From: Mallotus nudiflorus
Lineage: Eukaryota; Streptophyta; Magnoliopsida; Malpighiales; Euphorbiaceae
Assembly: GCA_947683625.1 (NCBI GenBank)
Contig: CANTUR010000540.1
Span: 1,002,001-1,066,000 of the forward strand
DNA length: 64,000 nucleotides
Reading direction: 5' to 3'
The translations under genes were made by a program, and so were the position numbers. This document shows, piece after piece, positions 10,144 through 18,662 of the stretch. Position 1 is the stretch's first letter; each line of letters begins with the position of its first letter. The notes under the pieces are model-generated. The model saw only the letters and a program-made list of their open reading frames with translations, was not told the DNA's origin and did not search any database.

Positions 10144-10532
10144 TGTAATATCCCGTAATTTTAAAAATATTTTTACACTGTACCGGGATATGCAGTGTCA
10201 GTGATTTTTGTATTTTATATGATATTTTTATGAGTTGATATGTATTTTAAACCTATTTTAATTACTGTCTATTATTTTCAGTATTTTACGTAAAATTTTC
10301 CCGGGACTTTCATTTTCGGGGAAATTTCCACGTAAACAATGTATTATTAATTATTTTAAATGTATTTACGGGTTTGCATGAACTCATACATATTTTTAAA
10401 TTATTAAATAAAGCCTGTGTGTGTATATTTAATTAGGGTTTATTATTACCCTAATATTTTATTATTTATTTATTATTATTTGATTATTTTATTTATTATT
10501 AAATTATTAAAATTTATTTTTTTTCCTTTTTC

Positions 10533-10563
<31 letters not shown>

Positions 10564-11561
10564 TCTTTTTCTTTTCTTTTCTCTTTCCTTTTCTTTCTTT
10601 TTCTTTTTCTTCTTCTTCTTCTTTCTTCTCCCGTGGGTGCCGCCGGACCACCATTTTTCCCACCGTGGTTTCTCCCTCCTCCGGCCACCGTTTTCGACAC
10701 CGCCGGTCTCTATCTTCTCCTTGAGCTCCGGTGAGTGTTATTCTAGCTTTTGTTTGAGCTAAAACGGTCTAGAATTGCTTAGGTTTTGAGTTGAATATTT
10801 CGGCCACTTTTGGTTTTCGATTTTTTTGAGCTTCAATTTGGATGATTCATGGAAACTTCCTTCACAAATGTTGTTCCTGGTAGTTTAATCTTCATGTATG
10901 AATTTTTGTAGAATTTTTGGAGATTGTTTGGATTTTTGGGTATTTTTGAATATTTTAATATTATTTTCGAATTTTCGGAAATTAATTATTTAAATTATGA
11001 AATTGGAGTTTATGGTTGAATTAGGTGTTGAAATGAATTATAGGAATTTATTTGGAATTTTTATGAATTTCTAAGTATTTATTTTTAATTATTGAAGTTT
11101 ATGTGATTTTGTAAAATTAAGTTAATTGTGTTTTTATTTGAATTTAATTGGTAAATTGAGTTAAATATTTATGTTATTGATAAATATGTTGAGAAAATTA
11201 ATTTTGGATAATTGTATGATTTTTAGTGAATTTTTGAAGTAAATTAGGTATATATATATATATAGGGGTATTTTGGTAATTTTACCCTAAATTGTCTAAA
11301 AATGTAATTTAATTGGTTTTAATATTTATTTAAGGTATAAAAATGATTTCTACAAATTATTTGGTATTTTTAACTAATTAAAACTATTTTTCGTGAATTA
11401 TTTTCAATTATATATATAATATACGGTTTTTCAAATAAAATGAGTTTTAATCGATTTTTATAGTGTTTCAAGGTCAATTATGTAATTTTTATTTATAAAA
11501 TGTATTTTTATGATTTACGGATATTTTTGGTATATTTGAATATATTTTCTGTGTTTGTGGA

Positions 11562-11600
11562 CCCCGGTCGACAGATTGTAGTCTGGAGTCCGACCGAGGG
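11562..11600 (+). other. LTR stem-loop 1 (CCCCGGTCG / CGACCGAGGG)
   Basis: Arms of 9 bp with one bulged A enclose a loop of about 20 nt. The H copy (near 55004-55044, minus) keeps the pairing as CGGTCGG/CCGACCG. The old E copy has lost it. Confidence 0.55.
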
Positions 11601-11653
11601 GTTGTGATTGTTTATGGTGTTATTTTTGAAGTGTATTTTCTTTGCAGGGTCGG

Positions 11654-11673
11654 CTCTACTCTTTTGAGTAGAG
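11654..11673 (+). other. LTR stem-loop 2 (CTCTACTC-TTTT-GAGTAGAG)
   Basis: Perfect 8-bp stem. Same stem in the copies at 19753-19772, 25165-25183, 38354-38372, 52199-52217, 54928-54947 and 62087-62106, with loops of 3 or 4 T. In the oldest copy (34231-34248) one base has changed or gone on both sides and a 7-bp stem with a 4-nt loop remains. Confidence 0.7.
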
Positions 11674-11680
11674 AGATGTC

Positions 11681-11731
11681 CGTTTTACAGGGGAGGTTCT
11701 GCCGGATTTCCGGTAGAATTCTCGTAAAACG
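11681..11731 (+). other. LTR stem-loop 3, two-tier (CGTTTTAC / GTAAAACG)
   Basis: Outer 8-bp arms at 11681-11688 and 11724-11731. An inner stem TTCTGCCGG/CCGGTAGAA (11697-11705, 11710-11718) has one G-U wobble and loop ATTT. In the H copy the inner stem reads TTCTGCCGA/TCGGTAGAA, a paired change. The G copy keeps pairing through wobbles. Confidence 0.65.
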
Positions 11732-12275
11732 TGATATCCAGTCGAACCCTAATTTTCGATTCTGTGTTGAATACTCTAGATTGAATTCTAGGATTTCTGT
11801 TAGGGTTATTCTGATGTCGAGTAATTATTTCTTGTTTAGTTGCGCCGAGACCGAGGGTTAGTGGACCAGGCCCGTCGGACCTGTCTCGTGGAGCGCATTA
11901 GGTGAGTTACTATATTATATATATATGCTTAGGATGCATGATTTAGAAAATGCATGTTTTATTTTGACTAATTATGCATAAATAACATGATTTATATTCA
12001 AGTATATTTTTGGTATATTTTTGGTATATAATAAATTATATACATGTTTTATTAATAAAATATATTTAAAATGTTTTTAAATATATTTTTAGTTTAATTC
12101 ATGATTTGATTGGATTTATTTGACATATATATACTCAAAATATACCTGGTTTATGTTTGGTATATTTCCAGTATATATATGGTTTATATTGTTGATTTAT
12201 TTAAATTCATGTATCATGTATTTGTGAATGAAAGTTTTATTATTTATTACTGAAGGATATCAATAGAACGTGCTA

Positions 12276-12329
12276 CCTAGTGGGCAGCACTAGGACCGAG
12301 TACGTACCGGTACGCCTATAGCTTTAGGC
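12276..12329 (+). other. LTR hairpin cluster with CCTAGTG/CACTAGG and CGTACCGGTACG
   Basis: Three adjacent symmetric elements: CCTAGTG-GGCAG-CACTAGG (12276-12294), the perfect palindrome CGTACCGGTACG (12303-12314), and GCCTA/TAGGC (12314-12329). The first is exact or nearly exact in all complete copies; the palindrome is degenerate in D and F. Confidence 0.6.
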
Positions 12330-12400
12330 TATATTACTAACTTATTTGTGGATATTGATTTGATTATGATTATTGGATGTGTGAGATGTGGTTTGTGGGT

Positions 12401-12498
12401 GTGATTGCTGGAGCTCGGTTGACCAAGTGTCTCGGGGCCAATCACACTGGCAGTCAGACTGCTGGAGCTCGGTTGACTTAGTGTCTCGGGGCCAGTCT
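12401..12498 (+). other. LTR tandem hairpins with shared core and different complementary arms
   Basis: Unit 1 (12401-12445) has arms GTGATTG/CAATCAC. Unit 2 (12456-12498) has arms AGACTG/CAGTCT. Between the arms both carry nearly the same 31-bp core starting CTGGAGCTCGGTTGAC and ending GTCTCGGGGC. The pair recurs in every complete copy except that at 60610-63792, which keeps one hybrid unit. Confidence 0.75.
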
Positions 12499-12761
12499 AC
12501 TGTCCATATGGATTAAGTGGATATATTTGGAATCAGTGAGCCTGTATGGCTAGAGTGTTGTTTAACACTATTTTTCTGAGGTTGCGATATTCTAGGGTTC
12601 TATGTGATCCTTCATAAAAGTTGATTTTCAGACAAAATATATAAAATGATTTTTCTGCATCTGTATGAACTTGCCTGTATATATACATATTACTCATATA
12701 CTGTTGACTGTATGCATTATCACTTAGAGTGTATGTATATATACTATAGTAATTCACTCAG

Positions 12762-12820
12762 TGAGGTCTGACTCCCCTCCGTTGACTATTTTTCAGGAGA
12801 GTCAACTTCCTCAGACCTCA
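12762..12820 (+). other. LTR 59-nt two-tier stem-loop (TGAGGTCTGA / TCAGACCTCA)
   Basis: Outer 10-bp arms at 12762-12771 and 12811-12820, inner 7-bp arms GTTGACT (12781-12787) and AGTCAAC (12800-12806). Same 59-nt length and pairing at 20861-20919, 39469-39527, 51001-51059, 53797-53855 and 60987-61045. Degraded versions at 291-348, about 26269-26327 and about 33043-33098. Confidence 0.72.
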
Positions 12821-13225
12821 GTAGCAGGTCGATACGCCGGATTTCTTCCGCCCCGGCTTCTTTATGTAAATTGTCTACTTGAGTCTTATTTATTTTATCT
12901 AGACACTGCAGTAGTTGTAAATTAAAGTATTGGATTTTATGTATTTGTTTTAAAGAGATGTATTATAGTAAAACTGGATTTGTATAAAGATTATACTTAT
13001 GAGATTATATATGCGATGTGATGAGTTTTGAATTATATCCAGTTGAGATGGATGATATTGTAATATTTATGATATTTATGATTTTATTTTCCGCTGCATA
13101 TTATATTTTTATGGTTATTATTGCATATTTATTTTTATTTTTTAGGCTTGCTACGGGTTCCGGATTCGAAAGAATTCCCGTTCCCTAGCGCCGGTCATGG
13201 CCCCTGTTTTGGGTCGTGACAAAGT

Positions 13226-13237
13226 TGGTATCAGAGC
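13226..13237 (+). promoter_or_regulatory. Primer binding site (initiator tRNA-Met)
   Basis: TGGTATCAGAGC, a perfect match to the 3' end complement of plant initiator tRNA-Met, four bases after the 5' LTR. Confidence 0.95.
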
Positions 13238-13435
13238 GAAGTTCGTTTCAGAGTGGAGTTCTGTGTCAGGGCTTAGTTATGTGAGTTGTGGCCCTAGTTT
13301 TAAAGTTGTGTTTTCTGTTGGACTACTGCAGTGTATTAGGTTCGAGTATGTCTTGATGAGTATTCCTTGCTGTAGTTTTCAGCGTTATTCCTCCGTTGTC
13401 TGTTTTGTCTGAATCTTTCCGTTTGTCTTTTCAGA

Positions 13436-16400
13436 ATGAGGAGGCGAGTGCGTGTCGCTCCACCGGTCGTTGAGGCCGAGGATGATGAGTCTTTTCAGGA
13501 CGAGGTTTTACCTCCTGAGCAGCCAGTTAGACGTAGAGGTCGTGGCAGAGGTAGACCTCGAGGAGCGGCAGGTCGCCGTAGGCAGAGAGAGTTACAGGAC
13601 GAGGAGCCTGTTGAGCCTGATTTTGATGTTCCTGTTCCTCCAGTTGTTCAGCCTGTTCAGCCTGCCTATCAGCAGGGTATGTCTGACCCTGAGGCAGCTT
13701 TGTTCTATGCCAGAGTTGGCAGGATTGCTTTTGATGGTACTTCTGATCCTTTAGATTTTCTGCATGCGATTGAGACTAGGACTCGGACTGCTCATACCGA
13801 GTACCAGAGGATCATGATCGTTGAGTTGTCTGTCGAGGGACCAGCCCTGGATTGGTTTATTCAGATGATCCAGCCCTATATGATGACGATGACATGGGCT
13901 CAGTTTCGAGAGCAATTCATGAGGAGATTTTGTCCAGAGCCTCTTCGTTTGAGCTATCATCTTCGATTGACCAGTATTTCTCGTGGAGATCGATCAGTAG
14001 AGGAGTATACCCGAGAGTTCCTTCGTCTGGGTAGATATGCTGAGGATCTGATGCGAGATCAGTATTTCGCTGTTACTACCTATGTTACTGGTTTGGGTTC
14101 AGCTTTTGCTGGTATGCCTACAGCAGGTCTTACTCTCGAGTTGGTGATTGAGCTAGCTAAGGAGATTGAGCTGAGATTAGTTAGGCAAGGAGCGATGCCT
14201 GATTATTACCAGTTGGGAGTTCAGTCGAGTGGATTGCAGGCTACTCCGTATTCGAGTTTTCATGTTGGTTCGAGTAGTCAGCAGCGAGGTTCAACTCAGC
14301 AGAGTCAGAGACAGCAGCAGCGAGTGCATCGGAGCAGTAGACATGGTCATGGAGGTCAGCGTAGATCGTTCAGATTTGGGTCAGGTGCTTCGAGCAGCAG
14401 CAGTGGTCGTAGTTCTGGATCAGCGACCAGTGTTTGTCAGACTTGTGGTAGAGTCCATCAGGGACCGTGTTATCTGACACCGTTGACATGCTTCAGATGC
14501 GGGCAGACAGGACATTTTGCCAGATCGTGTCCTTACCCCGGATATCAGCAGCAGCAGATTCCGCGATTCCCACAGCAGTCGATTGCTAGTGCAGCACCCG
14601 TGCCATTTCAGTTACCACCAGCTCAGCATCAGAGTTCTACTCAGTTTGTTCCACAGCAGAGTCGTGGTAGAGGTACTAGAGGAGGTGCTAGAGGTGTTGG
14701 CCAGGCTTCTACTAGTCAGCAGGGAGGTCGAGGCCAGGCCAGAGTTTTTCATCTGACTCAGCAGGATGCTCAGGCATCTAATGCAGTCGTGGCAGGTATT
14801 CTTTCTGTTTGTTACCTGGATGCTTTGGTTTTGTTTGATCCGGGTGCCACACATTCGTTTGTTTCTCCTATTTTTGCTTCTAAATCTTGTTGGCAAGCTT
14901 CGAGGATGGCTTTTCCCTTGTCTGTTGCCACTCCTCTGAGTGATTCTTTGGACACCGATATTGTTCTTTCTGGTTGTCCAGTTCTCGTGGGAGATAGAGA
15001 ATTACCCGCTGATTTGATTTTGTTGGATGTGATGGAGTTTGATGTTATTTTGGGAATGGATTGGTTGTCTCAGCACTTTGCCGTGGTTGATTGCAGGAAT
15101 AAGGAGGTGACTTTTAGAATTCCTGGTGAAAAAGATTTTAAGTTTGTTGGTGACAGGAGTTCAGCACCTCAGAATCTTATTTCTGTTATTTCTGCTAGGA
15201 AGTTGTTGAAGAAAGGTTGTCAGGGGTTTTTGGCATTGGTCAGGGATACGTCAGTGGAGAAGTTGTCACTCACAGATGTTCCTGTTGCTTGTGAGTTTCC
15301 TGATGTTTTTCCCGAGGAGTTGCCAGGTTTACCACCTCATAGAGAGATTGAGTTCTGTATTGATGTGGTTCCAGGTATTACTCCTATATCTATGACACCC
15401 TATCGTATGGCTCCTGCAGAGTTGAGAGAGTTGAAGGAGCAATTGCAAGAGTTGTTGGATAAGGGTTTCGTCAGACCTAGTGTTTCTCCTTGGGGTGCAC
15501 CAGTCCTGTTTGTGAAGAAGAAGGATGGTACCCTGAGACTGTGCATTGACTACAGAGAGCTGAATAAGGTGACAGTGAAGAACAAGTATCCTCTCCCGAG
15601 GATAGATGATTTATTTGATCAGCTCCAGGGTGCACAATTCTTTTCTAAGGTTGACTTGAGGTCGGGTTATCATCAGCTGCGGATCAGTGAAGCTGATATT
15701 CCTAAGACAGCTTTCCGCACTCGATATGGTCATTATGAGTTTCTGGTGATGTCTTTTGGTTTGACTAATGCACCAGCAGCTTTTATGGACCTGATGAACA
15801 GAGTATTCCGACCGTATGTGGATCAGTTTGTGGTAGTCTTCATTGATGATATACTGGTATATTCAAGGAGTATGGAAGAGCACGTATATCATTTGAGGAT
15901 TGTACTACAGACACTGAGAGATCATCAGCTTTATGCTAAATTCTCGAAGTGTGATTTCTGGATGGAGAGTGTTTCTTTTCTTGGACACGTACTGTCTAAA
16001 GAAGGTATTCAGGTTGATCCACAGAAGGTTGAGGCAGTATCTGAGTGGCCTAGACCTACTTCAGTTACTGAGATTCGGAGTTTTCTGGGTTTAGCCGGGT
16101 ATTATAGGCGGTTTGTGCAGGATTTTTCCAGGATTGCAGCCCCTATGACTCGCTTGACTTAGAAGAATGTTAGATTCGAGTGGTCAGAAGCTTGTGAGAA
16201 TAGTTTTCAGTTATTGAAGGAGAAGTTGACCACAGCGCCAGTATTAGCTTTGCCTAATAGTGTGGATAAGTTCACAGTTTACTGTGATGCCTCTAGAATT
16301 GGTTTTGGTTGTGTGTTGATGCAGAATGGAAGGGTGATAGCCTATGCTTCGAGGCAGTTAAAGAAGCATGAGCAGAACTATCCCACACATGATCTGGAGA

Positions 16401-18187
16401 TGGCTGCAGTGATCTTTGCTTTGAAGATTTGGAGACATTATTTGTACGGGGTGACTTGTGAGATATTTACTGATCACAAGAGCCTTAAGTACATTTTCCA
16501 GCAGCGAGATTTGAATTTGAGGCAGAGAAGATGGTTGGAACTGTTGAAGGATTATGATTGTGAGATTCTTTACCATCCGGGTAAAGCTAATGTGGTAGCA
16601 GATGCCTTGAGTAGGAAGTCCTCAGGTAGTCTTGCTCACATCAGTGTTGAGAGGAGACCATTGATCCAGGAATTGCATTTGATGGTGGATCAAGGTCTGA
16701 TGATGAAGATCAGTAGATCAGGTGGACTGTTAGCTCAGTTTAAAGTACGATCTGTGCTAAGGGATAGGATTAAAGCAGCTCAGAGCCGAGATCCTATTCT
16801 GGAAGAGCTTGCAGAGAATGTCAGAGCAGGGAAGTTCACTGATTTCACACTCGATGATGATGGTGTGTTGTGGATCAGTGGTAGATTGTGTGTTCCTGAT
16901 GTGGATGATTTGAGAGAAGAGATCTTAGAGGAAGCACATTCTACAGCCTACAACGTTCATCCTAGTGTTACTAAGATGTACCACAGTATCAGAGATCTAT
17001 ACTGGTGGGATGGATTGAAGAAGGATGTTGCTGATTATGTTGCTAAGTGCTTGACGTGTCAGCAAGTGAAAGCCGAACATCAGAAGCCTTCTGGGAAGCT
17101 TCAGCCTCTTCCTATTCCCGAGTGGAAGTGGGAAAGGATAGCTATGGATTTTGTGGTCGGTTTACCTCGTTCGAAGGATGGATACGATTCCATCTGGGTG
17201 ATTGTAGACAGATTGACGAAGTCTGCACATTTCTTGCCTATGAAAGCCACATATTCAGTTGCTAGATTGGCGAAGTTGTATGTGAAGCATATTGTGTGCC
17301 TTCATGGAGTACCTGTGTCCATTGTGTCAGACAGAGGTTCGGTGTTTACTTCTCGTTTTTGGCAGAAGTTGCAAGAAGCGATGAGCACTAGGTTGGATTT
17401 CAGTACTGCTTTTCATCCTCAGACAGATGGCCAGTCTGAGAGGACGATCCAGACACTGGAAGATATGTTGAGGATGTGTGTCTTGGATTTGGGAGGTAGC
17501 TGGGATGATCATTTGTCGCTTGTTGAGTTTGCATATAATAACAGCTACCATAGCAGTATTGGCATGGCACCATATGAGGCGTTGTATGGAAGGAAGTGTA
17601 GATCCCCGTTGAGTTGGGATGAGATTGGTGAGAGAGCTTTGACTGGACCAGAGATGGTTCAGGATGCTGCAGAGAAAGTCGCCGTGATCAAGCGCAGGTT
17701 AGAGACCGCAGTTAGTAGACAGAAGAGTTATGCGGATCCTAGGCGCAGAGATGTGGAGTTTCAGGTTGGAGATTTCATTTTTCTGAAAGTATCTCCGATG
17801 AAGGGTGTGATGAGATTTGGTAGGAAGGGTAAGTTAGCACCGAGATATATTGGACCGTTTGAGATTCTGGAGAGAATTGGCACTGTTGCATATCGGTTGG
17901 ATTTGCCTCCGAGTATGTCGCAGGTGCATCCAGTATTTCATATCTCGATGTTGAGGAAGTATATCTCAGATCCTTCACATGTGTTGCAACCTGATAGTGT
18001 GGAAGTGAGTGAAGATTTGACGTTTGTGGAAGAACCTGTGGCGATCGTTGATTATCAAGTTCGACAGTTGCGATCGAAGCAGATTCCGATGGTCAAGGTT
18101 TTGTGGCGTAGCGACAGAGTTGAAGAACATACGTGGGAGACTGAAGCTGAGATGCGAGCTTCTTACCCGTATCTCTTTCCTTCCTGA
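13436..18187 (+). pseudogene. L-family gag-pol polyprotein, one in-frame TAG
   Basis: One frame of 1583 codons broken only by TAG at 16160-16162 (codon 909). Residues about 85-210: retrotransposon gag domain. CCHC knuckle at C352, C355, H360, C365. Protease active site is DPGATHS at 468 (Pro where Ser/Thr is usual). RT catalytic FIDD at 802-805. RNase H begins after the stop with TVYCDAS. Integrase has an H-H-C-C zinc region and catalytic D1238, D1299, E1335. The C-terminal 50 residues (VEEPVAIVDYQVRQL..., with WETEAEM) resemble a chromodomain. The stop sits between RT and RNase H. CAG-to-TAG is the simplest origin. The same TAG occurs in the copy at 59246-59248. With the stop, only gag-protease-RT would be made unless it is read through. 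Confidence 0.9.
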
Positions 18188-18228
18188 TTCTGTAATCTTG
18201 TTTTTAGAATTCGGGGACGAATTCCTGT

Positions 18229-18241
18229 AAGGGGGGAAGAC
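18229..18241 (+). promoter_or_regulatory. Polypurine tract of the L-family element
   Basis: AAGGGGGGAAGAC abuts the 3' LTR start at 18242. Confidence 0.92.
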
Positions 18242-18630
18242 TGTAATATCCCGTAATTTTAAAAATATTTTTACACTGTACCGGGATATGCAGTGTCAGT
18301 GATTTTTGTATTTTATATGATATTTTTATGAGTTGATATGTATTTTAAACCTATTTTAATTACTGTCTATTATTTTCAGTATTTTACGTAAAATTTTCCC
18401 GGGACTTTCATTTTCGGGGAAATTTCCACGTAAACAATGTATTATTAATTATTTTAAATGTATTTACGGGTTTGCATGAACTCATACATATTTTTAAATT
18501 ATTAAATAAAGCCTGTGTGTGTATATTTAATTAGGGTTTATTATTACCCTAATATTTTATTATTTATTTATTATTATTTGATTATTTTATTTATTATTAA
18601 ATTATTAAAATTTATTTTTTTTCCTTTTTC

Positions 18631-18662
<32 letters not shown>

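Larger units (their letters stand above)
10144..13221 (+). repeat. 5' LTR of the L-family gypsy element
   Basis: Unusually long LTR. From left to right: AT-rich start; pyrimidine microsatellite at about 10515-10630; GC-rich block ending in a splice-donor-like CCG|GTGAGTG at 10731; long AT-rich part; GC-rich block 11648-11901 bordered by TTTGCAG|GG and TTAG|GTGAGT; AT-rich part; hairpin block 12252-12345; paired hairpins 12401-12498; 59-nt stem-loop 12762-12820; terminal block 13146-13221. A candidate promoter was not pinned down. Confidence 0.95.

Noticed and set aside
10417..10734. 105-codon frame, Phe/Leu-rich, and its repeat near 18515 and 37020
   Set aside because: It translates a CT-rich microsatellite inside the LTR; length varies with the repeat and the reverse strand gives a Lys/Arg mirror frame.
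11604..11861. 85-codon frame found in several L LTR copies
   Set aside because: Other copies carry loop indels that shift the frame while keeping the stem, so shared sequence is better explained by structure and common descent.
12401..12498. Repeat-spacer pattern suggestive of a CRISPR array
   Set aside because: Only two units, eukaryotic transposon context, and arms rather than spacers differ.
12533..12757. 74-codon minus-strand frame duplicated at 20632
   Set aside because: Both copies lie in nearly identical LTRs, so recurrence is no evidence of coding; no family resemblance.
13146..13221. tRNA-like T-arm (GGTTCCGGATTCGAA) at the LTR 3' end
   Set aside because: No A-box, acceptor stem or anticodon arm can be drawn; a tRNA gene is not supported.
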